A DNA stretch of 42,644 nucleotides, taken from the NCBI GenBank assembly GCA_020442725.1, contig JAGRJO010000001.1, positions 1-42,644 on the forward strand, read 5' to 3'. The translations under genes were made by a program, and so were the position numbers. Below, piece by piece: positions 16,050 to 25,487 of this stretch. The notes beneath the pieces were generated by a model. It was given only the letters and a program-made list of their open reading frames with translations. It made no database searches and was not told the origin of the DNA. The stretch's first letter is position 1. Each line of letters starts with the position of its first letter. The DNA is from Lysobacterales bacterium. GTDB taxonomy: Bacteria; Pseudomonadota; Gammaproteobacteria; Xanthomonadales; Marinicellaceae.

Positions 16050-18395
16050 ATGGAAATTTTCGAACTTAGCCCATTTGTAAAGAATCAGTTTGATAAATAT
16101 CCGGCATTAAATGGAATGTCGAGTAATGAGTTGAATCTGCAATCTGATTGGGATGATTTTCAACGGCAAAATACGCACCTTGATATTTTTTCTCTGTTGC
16201 GAAACTATCGGCAATCACGATTGGCTTTGATTGCCGTTCAGGATTTAAAGCACTTCGATTTACTGAAAACCTTAAAACTCGCCAGTCAATTGGCACGACT
16301 TCTAATTCGCAAGGCTTATGATTACGCACTCACCGAACATGAAGAGAAATTCGGACAAATTATCAATGATGGCAATACTGCCAAACTGATTATTTTTGCT
16401 CTCGGAAAACTCGGAGGCAATGAGCTGAATTATTCTTCGGATGTGGATTTGGTTTTTTGTTACACCGCAAACGGTGAATCCAATGGTCGGAAATGCACTG
16501 ATGCTCAGAGCTATTTTCAGCGCTTGGGACAACGAATTATTCAAATTCTGGAAACAACCACAACTGATGGAATTGTCTATCGGGTAGATATGCGCTTGCG
16601 TCCTTTCGGCAGTGCTTCACCTTTGGTTTGTACCACGGATTATTTAATCCGTTATCTCGAATCCGAAGGCAGAGACTGGGAGCGTTATGCCTGGCTTCGG
16701 GCTTCCTGCATCGCCGGAGATATTGAAAACGGTGAGAAAACCATACAAAGTATTCAACCTTTCATCTATCGTAAATATCTGGATTACAATATTTATGAGT
16801 CCTTACGGCAAATCAAACAGCAAATTATCAGAAAACAGCTTGAAGATTTAGACAATATTAAACTCGGAAAAGGCGGAATCCGCGAAATCGAATTTATTGT
16901 ACAAACCTTGCAACTGACATTTGCCGGCAGAAATCAACAACTTCGCGGCAATGATTTGTGGTTTCAACTTCAGCAGTTGAAGCAATATAAACACCTCAAC
17001 TCTGAGGAATTTGAAAAGCTGTCAGATGGATGGATGTTTCTTCGTCGGTTGGAAAATCTTTGCCAAATCATCAATGACACCAGCACTCATCATTTACCAA
17101 ACGATCAACAAACTCTGGCGCTATCTTTGAATTTCAAAAATACCGATGATTTGTTAAAAGAATTGCGCACTCACCGAGCAAATGTTAACGAGATTTTCCA
17201 ACAATTGTTCTCTGAAAAGAATAACAAACCAACGACAAACAACCCGGAAATTCAAAAAATCAAAGACCAGGTTGCTGAGAAAAATTTTCCGAAATCAATC
17301 AAACATAAAATTTATGATACATGGGATGCAATGTCTCAATTACTGACTCCATTTAACCAACAAGATGAAATCATTGGGCGGTTTCAGAAAATCATCAATG
17401 CCATCAGTAAAAGAAGCAGTTATCTTTCTATGTTGATTGAATCGCCTTTAATTTTGGAAAAATTACTTCATCAAATTTCCCAAAGTCATTATTTTTCAGA
17501 TTCCATCGCCAAAAACCCGATGCTGCTGGAGAGTTTATTTCACACTATTGACAACAATGATTTTCACATTTCTGAGCAATGGGATTTATTAATCAGAAAA
17601 CAGAAATCTCAGGATGAAGAGCAGTTCCATGAGTTGCTTTGTCAGTTCAAGCAAATGATTCAATTTAAAACTGTTTCCGCTTTTTTTGATGAAATCATCA
17701 ATGCTGTTCAAGCCTCAAAAATATTAACAAATCTTGCTGAGTTTATTCTCAAAAATGTGATTGAACAATCATGGCAACAAACACAAAAAAGACTACCTTC
17801 CTCAGTTTGCAATAATGATTTAATAGTAGTTGCTTATGGCTCACTCGCAGTTGGGAATATGCATCTGAACTCCGACTTTGATATTGTCTTTATTTCCCAA
17901 AACGAGTTGCCGGGTGAGGATTATCGTTTTGTCATACGCTGGATAAAACGAATTATCAATATGTTATCGTTGCCAACTTATTATGGCTCACTTTACCAAA
18001 TTGACATGCAATTGCGACCAAACGGAAACTCTGGAACAGCTGTAGTCACCAAATCCGGATTTGAAGATTATCAGTTCAACCATGCATGGCTGTGGGAACA
18101 CGCAGCGTTGATAAAATCCCGGGCTGTTTATGCAACTAACGAACAGAAAATATGGTTTGATAGCATTCGTGAGAAAATAATTAGGCTGAAAAGAGACCCG
18201 AAAGAAGTTGATAAACAACTCAACGAAATGTCAGAAAAACTCAAACTACAAGGCAATAAAAATCATGAAAAAGAATTTGAAGTTTTAGGGAATATTTTAA
18301 AAAAGGCTCACAATCAGCCGGAGATTATCAATACTGTTTTTGAACAATCTGATAACAGTATCAAATTTGAAGCTTCGATAAATATCCATGAATAA
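16050..18395 (+). CDS. glnE: Glutamine-synthetase adenylyltransferase/deadenylylase, C-terminally shortened
   Basis: This bifunctional regulator of glutamine synthetase has two nucleotidyltransferase domains. The N-terminal deadenylylase domain is canonical: GKLGGNELNYSSDVDLVF with D131 and D133, VYRVDMRLRPFG, and KGGIREIEFIVQ. The C-terminal adenylylase domain keeps D609 and D611 (LNSDFDIVF) and YQIDMQLRPNG. However, the glycine-rich loop is YGSLAVGN instead of YGKLGG. The protein also ends about 50 residues after the WEHQAL-like motif (WEHAALIKSRAVY). The last 100 or so residues of E. coli GlnE, including GGITDIEF, are missing, so length is 781 aa against about 946. mnmC overlaps the end, so no remnant lies downstream. 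The start codon lies in the loop of an 8-bp hairpin (16036-16060) without a Shine-Dalgarno. Confidence 0.88.
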   Translation: MEIFELSPFVKNQFDKYPALNGMSSNELNLQSDWDDFQRQNTHLDIFSLLRNYRQSRLALIAVQDLKHFDLLKTLKLASQLARLLIRKAYDYALTEHEEKFGQIINDGNTAKLIIFALGKLGGNELNYSSDVDLVFCYTANGESNGRKCTDAQSYFQRLGQRIIQILETTTTDGIVYRVDMRLRPFGSASPLVCTTDYLIRYLESEGRDWERYAWLRASCIAGDIENGEKTIQSIQPFIYRKYLDYNIYESLRQIKQQIIRKQLEDLDNIKLGKGGIREIEFIVQTLQLTFAGRNQQLRGNDLWFQLQQLKQYKHLNSEEFEKLSDGWMFLRRLENLCQIINDTSTHHLPNDQQTLALSLNFKNTDDLLKELRTHRANVNEIFQQLFSEKNNKPTTNNPEIQKIKDQVAEKNFPKSIKHKIYDTWDAMSQLLTPFNQQDEIIGRFQKIINAISKRSSYLSMLIESPLILEKLLHQISQSHYFSDSIAKNPMLLESLFHTIDNNDFHISEQWDLLIRKQKSQDEEQFHELLCQFKQMIQFKTVSAFFDEIINAVQASKILTNLAEFILKNVIEQSWQQTQKRLPSSVCNNDLIVVAYGSLAVGNMHLNSDFDIVFISQNELPGEDYRFVIRWIKRIINMLSLPTYYGSLYQIDMQLRPNGNSGTAVVTKSGFEDYQFNHAWLWEHAALIKSRAVYATNEQKIWFDSIREKIIRLKRDPKEVDKQLNEMSEKLKLQGNKNHEKEFEVLGNILKKAHNQPEIINTVFEQSDNSIKFEASINIHE

Positions 18396-20328
18396 AAATC
18401 CTTTTCCTTTGGCAGTTACAACAAATCCAATTGTTCAAATCGAAGACGACTCTGTTCTTTCAAATAACTTCAAAGACATCTATTTCCAACCAAACAATGG
18501 TTTAGAAGAAAAAAAATACGTTTTCCTTGATGGAAATAACTTACCTCAGAACTGGAAAAAAAAGTCGGTATTTACCATTGCTGAAACCGGATTTGGGGTT
18601 GGGTTTAATTTTCTAAACACTTTAAAACTTTGGCATGAAACCCATGAAAAAAACCAGCAATTACACTACATCAGCTGTGAGTTATTTCCTTTTGATATTC
18701 AGCAGTTAGATGATATTTTATCACCGATAGAAACCCTCAAACCTTTTACAAAAATATTTCTGGAGAAATATCCCCAAATCAAAACCTATGGTTTTCATCG
18801 CATTCGCTTTGAAGAATTTAACTGCACATTAACGTTGATTTTCGGTGATTGTGTCGATGCTTTTGAAAACCTGGATGCCAAAATTGATGCATGGTTTCTG
18901 GATGGTTTTGCTCCGAGTAAAAACCCACAAATGTGGTCTGAAAAACTTTTTAAAAGAGTTTCTCAACTTTCACATCAAGGAACCACCTTATCAACATATT
19001 CTGTTGCAGCACCATTAAAAAAACAACTGACGGAAAATGGTTTTGTTATTCAAAAGAAAAAAGGTTTTGGTAAAAAACGTGAAATGCTGACTGCCACATT
19101 TCAAGATGAACAAACCGAAATATTCGATAAACAACCTTGGGCGCAAACATTTTCAGTCAAGGAAAAAGATGAAATTACCATTCTGGGCGCTGGAATTGCA
19201 GGGTTGAGCATTGCCGATTGTTTTTATTCTTATGGCAAAAAAGCCACCATGATTGACAGGCAAGTTAAACCTTGTTTGGAAACTTCGGGAAATCCCCAGG
19301 CGATGGTCATGCCCTCTTTTGATTTGAATGATTCGCCAGAAGCTCGTTTTTATCTCACGGCTTTTTTATATGCTGTCAGATACTATTCAAATCAGTTTTA
19401 TCATCCGGTTGGAGTTCATCATCTGGCTTTCACAGAGAAACAACAAAGCTGGCAGGATAAATTGCTGAACAAATTCAACCTGCCGGAATTACTGATCAAA
19501 TATCATGATAGAGGCATTCTTTATCCCTCAGCCGGTTGGTTGGATACTCAAGGTCATGCAGAAGATAAATTCAAAAAAATTGACAACTATATCAATGCTG
19601 AGATAGATAAAATTCTGTTTGAAGATGGACTCTGGCATCATTTTTCAAATGGTGAATTAATACACAAATGTAAGACGTTAATACTGGCAAATGGTATTAA
19701 TGTCGTTCAGCTTTTAGCCAACTCTGACATTGATTATCATCTGCCTTTAACGGCAAAGCATGGTCAAATCAGTTATTTTAAAACTGAGAATTCAGACTCT
19801 ATTATTGCCAAAAGCCCTCATGTTCAGCTCGCGGATGGTTATATCACTCCGCAATCGAATGGAGTTCAAACTTGTGGTGCAACTTTTGATCATTTGCCTG
19901 AGAATCAATGGTTTCAGCCGGCTTTTCCTGGAGAAGACCACTGGCAGAGAAATATTGAATTTTGGAAAGATACCGACCACTATTCCGAACTATTAAGATT
20001 CCAAAGCCATCAAACTCGTGCCGGGATTCGCGTCACCATACCGGATCATTTGCCGGTTTGCGGTGCAGTTATTGACCAGAAGCAATTTTGCAAAGATTAT
20101 CATGATATTCATCACGGCAGACATTGGAAGCAATATCCAAAACCCAATCCAATCAATAACTTATATATTTTGACAGGATTGGGCTCTCGTGGATTCTGCT
20201 CTGCCCCATTGCTTGCAGAATATCTTTGTAATCAAATATTGGGACAACCCTTAGCACTTAACAAACAACTACAAAAGTCTGTTCACCCGAATCGGTTTTT
20301 GTATCGGAAATTAAAAACCGATAACTAA
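18388..20328 (+). CDS. mnmC: Bifunctional tRNA modification enzyme MnmC
   Basis: This fused two-domain enzyme completes 5-methylaminomethyl-2-thiouridine at tRNA wobble U34. The N-terminal MnmD methyltransferase domain (about residues 1-240) has the SAM motif ETGFGVGFNFL and the catalytic-region motif DAWFLDGFAPSKNPQMWS. The C-terminal MnmC1 FAD-dependent oxidoreductase domain starts with the dinucleotide-binding motif ILGAGIAGLSIAD. It ends with the conserved block YILTGLGSRGFCSAPLLAEYL. Length (646 aa) is typical of the gammaproteobacterial fusion. Its ATG overlaps the glnE stop by 8 bases (ATGAATAA), which suggests translational coupling. The gene converges on the beta-helix gene ending at 20342, with only 13 bases between and no obvious terminator. 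Confidence 0.95.
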   Translation: MNKNPFPLAVTTNPIVQIEDDSVLSNNFKDIYFQPNNGLEEKKYVFLDGNNLPQNWKKKSVFTIAETGFGVGFNFLNTLKLWHETHEKNQQLHYISCELFPFDIQQLDDILSPIETLKPFTKIFLEKYPQIKTYGFHRIRFEEFNCTLTLIFGDCVDAFENLDAKIDAWFLDGFAPSKNPQMWSEKLFKRVSQLSHQGTTLSTYSVAAPLKKQLTENGFVIQKKKGFGKKREMLTATFQDEQTEIFDKQPWAQTFSVKEKDEITILGAGIAGLSIADCFYSYGKKATMIDRQVKPCLETSGNPQAMVMPSFDLNDSPEARFYLTAFLYAVRYYSNQFYHPVGVHHLAFTEKQQSWQDKLLNKFNLPELLIKYHDRGILYPSAGWLDTQGHAEDKFKKIDNYINAEIDKILFEDGLWHHFSNGELIHKCKTLILANGINVVQLLANSDIDYHLPLTAKHGQISYFKTENSDSIIAKSPHVQLADGYITPQSNGVQTCGATFDHLPENQWFQPAFPGEDHWQRNIEFWKDTDHYSELLRFQSHQTRAGIRVTIPDHLPVCGAVIDQKQFCKDYHDIHHGRHWKQYPKPNPINNLYILTGLGSRGFCSAPLLAEYLCNQILGQPLALNKQLQKSVHPNRFLYRKLKTDN

Positions 20329-20341
20329 TTCAAATAAGTAC

Positions 20342-22855
20342 TTACTCAAAACCATTTTTAAAAATACGATCATCATCAGGGCTGTCATATTCATAAGCAC
20401 CAAGATCGCGAATATTATTGACAGCAAAACCTCGTTGATCTTGGTTTGTTGAGTTGGCATCACCCAAGTCAATGGCTTCGCTTCCATCCAGTAAAGCATG
20501 TGTCTTTACACAGTTTCCATTTGCAAAAGGTGTGACGCATTCATTGTCCTCCAAACCACCCAAGGTTGTAGGTGTTAAAATCGTGGCTAACATTCCGTTA
20601 CATCCTCCGGATGCGTTATCTGACATGTTGTTGCTACCGCTTTGAGTGCCTCCGTTGTTATAGCAATCATCCCCGCTTGTCGTTGCTGAATTACTGTGAA
20701 ACAAAGAATTGTTTAGACTTGAAATCACTCCGGTTAAACTGTTTGATACAGCACCACCATTATTTCCTGAATTCCCCGAAAAAGTAACATTGAGAATCTC
20801 GGTGAGTGTTCCGGTATTTGCGAACCCTCCGCCAAGATTATCAACCGAGTTTCCTGACACAGTGCTGTTGCTTAATTTGGTTAAAGTTCCGGCATTGAAC
20901 CCGGCACCACCGGCATTTGCCTGATTATTAAAAAATGTTGTTTTCCTGATTGCAGTAGCCAGTCCTTCATTATAAACAGCCCCTCCTCGATGAGCTTTAT
21001 TGGTTAGGAACGCTGTTTTTGCGATGACCAAATCGCCTGAGTTTAATAGGGCTCCACCATAAAAAGTTTCAGTGTTTGAATTTCCATCCACACAGCCACG
21101 TTTAAGAACAAGATTACTCAAGTCCAGATCACCGGCAGATCCCACTCTAAGCAGTCTAAACTCGGAATCATTCGTTATTCCGTCATTGTTACAACCCAGG
21201 AAACTATCTCTTTCCAGAATATAGCCCATGCCATCAATAATCACAGAACTATTTATCGAGTTGGTTCCGGTATGACCATAAGTTGCATCATTATCCTCAA
21301 CACGTTTTAAAACTATATCATTCCCAAAAATGATAGTATCAGTTGTTGCTGTAAAGATATTGGCACAATAAATTGCCTGATTCAGTTCATGAGCAGAGGT
21401 TACTGTTTTACTAAAATCGGAAGTCACATCCATCCCTAGTGCAAGACATCGTACTGCTGGGGACATATACTCAAAAGCACCAATATCCCGTGTACCTAAA
21501 TTACCAAACCCTCTTTGATCATTAGCTGTTCCCGATACGGCTTCATCAACGGCTTCACTATCCATGTTCAAAGCATGCGTTTTGGTACAACTTCCATCGG
21601 CAGTCGGGACAACACAACCATTATCAGCAATGGGATTTACCGTTGATGTTGACAACAAGGTTGGTAATTGACCCGGACAACCGCCAAAGTTATTATCAGA
21701 CATATTATTTGTTCCGGTAAATATATTTCCCGGAGTGCTGTAACAATCATCCCCATTATCGGCGGAATTATTGTGGAAAAGTGAATTGTTTAAGGTGATA
21801 GCATTCGTAACACTGTTGTAAATTGCTCCTCCATCCGATGCCAGACCTCCAAAGTTTCCAAAAAATGATGAATTGTTGATATTGTCTATCGAGCCAATAT
21901 TAGAAATAGCACCACCATTATCATCACCTTCATTATTTGAAAAAGTGCTGTTATTAATTGCAACAATGGTTCCTGCATTACGAATTCCTCCTCCATACAA
22001 TGCTTCATTGTTATAGAAAGTGCTATTATTCAATGCATTGATTATCCCTCTGTTCATTAATCCTGAACCATAAATAGCACCATTTCTTGAAATCGTGTTG
22101 TTATCAAATAATGCAACGGTTGCATTACCCTGATAAATTCCACCACCTTCAGAATCTGTACTGCCAGTACTATTATCTGAGACAATATTATTACTGAACA
22201 TTGTAATTGAACCGAAGTTTTGTATTCCTCCACCATCAGCAAAAGCATAATTATCTGAGATGATATTATTGTTGACAACTGGTAATGGACCCGAACTGTA
22301 AATACCTCCTCCGACATTTGCTGAGCTGAATTTGACTTCACTATTTTCTATCGACAAAGTCCCTTCCGATTTAATAGCTCCACCCTTAAATTTATTTATT
22401 GAACCGCCATTTCCGTTGACACAACCATGCTTTAACCTAATGTTATTCAGACTCAATGTTCCTAAATCGCTGACTCTGAATATCCTGAATTCCGATGCAT
22501 CTGAAACACTGTCATCATTACACGCAAGTGAACTATCTCTTTGAACAGTATATCCATTCCCGTTAATTGTAATTTCACTCACAACAGCCGGTGTCCCTGT
22601 TCCACCATGAGTGACACTACTTTCATACCTTTCAGTCAGAACAACACCCACAGTCAATTCAATGGTATCGCTCCCTGCATCACCAGCCGGGCAATCACCA
22701 ACAGCAGTGTCTGTGTTTGCCGCTTCGATTGCTTCGGTGATGGAGCACAATCCGTTCGAATTGATAGCTCCGCCTGCTGAGTCATCAACAGTAATCGTTG
22801 CAGAAAATGCAGTGGATGAAACCAGCAGTAAAAAATATATAAACTTATAATTCAT
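20342..22855 (-). CDS. Secreted beta-helix protein, CSLREA type, two similar halves, IFxNGF tag
   Basis: This 837-aa exported protein has a signal peptide (MNYKFIYFLLLVSSTAFSA) followed by a CSLREA-like motif (NGLCSITEAIEAAN). Rungs of parallel beta-helix follow, rich in GGG and NNSTFxNN. The first half ends in a choice-of-anchor-Q-like block (GTANDQRGFGNLGTRDIGAFEY). A second half then repeats the plan (SAHELNQAIYCAN, RRLLRV-type segment, beta-helix, DQRGFAVNNIRDLGAYEY). The C-terminus is DDRIFKNGFE. It is a tandem paralogue of the gene at 22953-25409, and the bases just before both ATGs are similar. No enzymatic residues are recognisable. A surface or biofilm role is inference. Confidence 0.87.
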   Translation of the reverse strand: MNYKFIYFLLLVSSTAFSATITVDDSAGGAINSNGLCSITEAIEAANTDTAVGDCPAGDAGSDTIELTVGVVLTERYESSVTHGGTGTPAVVSEITINGNGYTVQRDSSLACNDDSVSDASEFRIFRVSDLGTLSLNNIRLKHGCVNGNGGSINKFKGGAIKSEGTLSIENSEVKFSSANVGGGIYSSGPLPVVNNNIISDNYAFADGGGIQNFGSITMFSNNIVSDNSTGSTDSEGGGIYQGNATVALFDNNTISRNGAIYGSGLMNRGIINALNNSTFYNNEALYGGGIRNAGTIVAINNSTFSNNEGDDNGGAISNIGSIDNINNSSFFGNFGGLASDGGAIYNSVTNAITLNNSLFHNNSADNGDDCYSTPGNIFTGTNNMSDNNFGGCPGQLPTLLSTSTVNPIADNGCVVPTADGSCTKTHALNMDSEAVDEAVSGTANDQRGFGNLGTRDIGAFEYMSPAVRCLALGMDVTSDFSKTVTSAHELNQAIYCANIFTATTDTIIFGNDIVLKRVEDNDATYGHTGTNSINSSVIIDGMGYILERDSFLGCNNDGITNDSEFRLLRVGSAGDLDLSNLVLKRGCVDGNSNTETFYGGALLNSGDLVIAKTAFLTNKAHRGGAVYNEGLATAIRKTTFFNNQANAGGAGFNAGTLTKLSNSTVSGNSVDNLGGGFANTGTLTEILNVTFSGNSGNNGGAVSNSLTGVISSLNNSLFHSNSATTSGDDCYNNGGTQSGSNNMSDNASGGCNGMLATILTPTTLGGLEDNECVTPFANGNCVKTHALLDGSEAIDLGDANSTNQDQRGFAVNNIRDLGAYEYDSPDDDRIFKNGFE

Positions 22856-22952
22856 AGTTCTGACCGTTTAAAAATTCATTGTATTATAAAAATTCTAAAA
22901 AATTCAAACCTGACTTAATTCTGAAAAAGTTATGAATTTTTTATTAGAAATC

Positions 22953-25409
22953 TTACAATTCAAACCCATTTGTAAAAATGACATCATTGATTCCTTCATA
23001 TTCAAACGCTCCGATATCACGAATACCATTAGCAAGAAAACTTCTTTGATCATGAGTTGTTGCATTCACATCTCCTTCATCAATAGCTTCACTCCCAGCC
23101 AATAAGGCATGAGTCTGAATACAGTTACCGTTGGCTAAAGGTGTAGAACAACCATTGTCTTCAAGAATCCCCAAAGTAGAAGGTGTCAATGTTGTCAAAC
23201 GTAATCCGGGACAACCTCCTGCAATATTGTCAGACATGTTATTGCTACCGCTGAATGTACTGCCATCGTCAAAGCAATCATCATTACCTGAACTGCTTGA
23301 GTTATTGTGAAATAAGGAGTTTTCCAATGATGAAATCGTACCGCTCAATACATTTGCAATGGCTCCTCCGGCTGAACTATTGCCATTTGCGGAAAATGTA
23401 TTATTTTTGATGCTGTCAATGGTTCCTGAATTCCCTACTGCTCCACCCGCAGCATTGCCGGAATCATTTCCGGAAAAGGTATTATTTCTCATTGTTGTTA
23501 CAGCATTATCATTAAACATTGCTCCTCCGCCGGATTCAGAGTTATTACTATAAAAAGTACTGTTTCTGAGAGTTGACAAAGTTCCGGTATTATAAATCCC
23601 TGCTCCGCGATTCGCTTTGTTGAATAAGATTGCAGTCTTTGCCATCGCTAGCGAACCTGAATTGTAGATAGCGCCTCCATAGAACCAGTTCTCGTTGAAA
23701 GCTCCATTGACACAACCTTTCTTCAACACTATGTTTTTCAGCTGCAAATCTCCGCTACTATCCACTCTTAGTAATCTGAATTCAGAATCATTTTGAATAT
23801 CATCATTATTACAAGCCAGCGAATTATCTCTTTCCAAACTGTGTCCCGCTCCATCAATAATCATTGGAGATTTCACGGCACGGGTTCCGGTATGACCATA
23901 AGTGACATCATCTTCTATAAGTTGGCTTAGGACAATATCGGCTGTGAAATTAATCGTGTCAGTAGTCGATGAATTCAGATTCGCACAAAAAATAGATTGA
24001 TTGAATTCATGAGCAGAAGCCACGGACTTGCTAAAAACTCCTGAAGTATCCATTCCTAAATTCAGACAACGCTCTTCGCCCGTCAGGAATTCAAATGCTC
24101 CAATATCCCGCATGCCATCATGCGAAAACCCCCTCTGATCGAATGCCGTTCCACTGACAGCTGCATCAATTGCCTCACTGCCAGCAAGTAAGGCATGAGT
24201 TCCGACACACCTATCACCCGCTAGCTGGGTGACACAGCCATTATCTGCCAAAGAACCAACAGTTGATGCTGAAAGAGCTGTACCTAATAACCCGGGACAA
24301 CCTCCTGACAAATTATCGGACATATTGTTATTACTTGTGACTATACTTCCACTATTCTCACAATCTTCACCTCCCGAGCCACTCACGTTATTCACAAATA
24401 ATGAGTTGGCAAACAACTGGATAACACCTCCGGTCAGATTGCTGATTGCGCCACCGGCTAAGATTCCTGATGAATTATTTGAGAAGGTTATATTCTTCAT
24501 AAGAACAATATCGCTCGTATTTGAGATTCCACCACCAGATGTTGAACCTATATTTCCTGAAAAAGTACTGTTGTATAGGTTTGTTATAGTACCGTTAAAG
24601 TCATTTCTAATACAACCTCCATAGAATGAAGTATTATTTGTAAAAACGCTCTGGCTTATATTGGTAATAGATGCTGTATTCCTTATACAACCTCCATTGT
24701 TACCTGCTTGGTTATTATAAAACCTGCTATTATTGATCTGTGATATCACTCCGGATGCATGGTGAATAGCTCCTCCACCTGTTTCGGCGTAATTGGACGA
24801 AAAGTCACTATCTCTAATTTCCATGTCACCTGTGTTATATACACCACCGCCAAATTTTGCCTGATTTTCTGATATTTTACTTCTGGTGATTTCGAGGATT
24901 CCATTATCATTTAATATGCTGCCACCATAAAATTTGAATAGACTTGTATCCGCGTTCACGCAACCATATTTCAAAGTAATATCCTGCAAATATAATTCGC
25001 CACTTGGTGAGACCCGCATAAGCCTGAATTCTGTAGCATCAGAAACTGAATCTTCATTACAAGCCAGTGAGTTATCTCGCTCCAGTGTATGTCCCATGCC
25101 ATCAATTGTAATTATTGAAGTGATGCCCGGCGTTCCGGTTCGTCCTGAGTCACCTGGACTGCCGGTGTCAATATTCTCGTACTGCTCCGTTAGAACAATA
25201 TTAACACTCAACTCAATAGTATCATTTCCCGAATCACCTGCCGGACAACTATCCACAGCAGAATCTGTATTAGCAGCAACAATAGCCTCAGTAATCGAAC
25301 ACAACCCGTTAGAGTTGATAGAACCGCCGACAGTATCATCAACAATAATTGTTGCAGAAAAGATAATTGGTGAAACCAATAATAATGAAAGAAGAATTTT
25401 GAATTTCAT
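22953..25409 (-). CDS. Secreted beta-helix protein, CSLREA type, two similar halves, IFxNGFEL tag
   Basis: This 818-aa exported protein is a close paralogue of the preceding gene. The signal peptide is MKFKILLSLLLVSPIIFSA. A CSLREA-like NGLCSITEAIVAAN follows, then a beta-helix with rungs of the type NGGCIRN, GGAISN and NNTFSGN. The first half ends in FDQRGFSHDGMRDIGAFEF. The second half starts at CLNLGMDTSGVFSKSVASAHEF and ends with DQRSFLANGIRDIGAFEYE. The tail INDVIFTNGFEL carries the shared tag plus one Leu. Many Cys pairs (for example DDCFDDG and EDCENSG) suggest disulfides. The ATG at 25409 follows AACAGTCAAAACC, similar to AACGGTCAGAACT before its paralogue, which points to a duplication that included the leader. 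Confidence 0.87.
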   Translation of the reverse strand: MKFKILLSLLLVSPIIFSATIIVDDTVGGSINSNGLCSITEAIVAANTDSAVDSCPAGDSGNDTIELSVNIVLTEQYENIDTGSPGDSGRTGTPGITSIITIDGMGHTLERDNSLACNEDSVSDATEFRLMRVSPSGELYLQDITLKYGCVNADTSLFKFYGGSILNDNGILEITRSKISENQAKFGGGVYNTGDMEIRDSDFSSNYAETGGGAIHHASGVISQINNSRFYNNQAGNNGGCIRNTASITNISQSVFTNNTSFYGGCIRNDFNGTITNLYNSTFSGNIGSTSGGGISNTSDIVLMKNITFSNNSSGILAGGAISNLTGGVIQLFANSLFVNNVSGSGGEDCENSGSIVTSNNNMSDNLSGGCPGLLGTALSASTVGSLADNGCVTQLAGDRCVGTHALLAGSEAIDAAVSGTAFDQRGFSHDGMRDIGAFEFLTGEERCLNLGMDTSGVFSKSVASAHEFNQSIFCANLNSSTTDTINFTADIVLSQLIEDDVTYGHTGTRAVKSPMIIDGAGHSLERDNSLACNNDDIQNDSEFRLLRVDSSGDLQLKNIVLKKGCVNGAFNENWFYGGAIYNSGSLAMAKTAILFNKANRGAGIYNTGTLSTLRNSTFYSNNSESGGGAMFNDNAVTTMRNNTFSGNDSGNAAGGAVGNSGTIDSIKNNTFSANGNSSAGGAIANVLSGTISSLENSLFHNNSSSSGNDDCFDDGSTFSGSNNMSDNIAGGCPGLRLTTLTPSTLGILEDNGCSTPLANGNCIQTHALLAGSEAIDEGDVNATTHDQRSFLANGIRDIGAFEYEGINDVIFTNGFEL

Positions 25410-25487
25410 GGTTTTGACTGTTAAAAATGAATCAATTATAAAAATTGGTAATTTTTAAACCTGTATAACTTCTGAAATCTTTCTGAA

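Noticed and set aside
24229-24624. Long plus-strand open frames opposite the beta-helix genes
   Set aside because: They are antisense to strongly supported coding sequence with repetitive composition and have no start signals.
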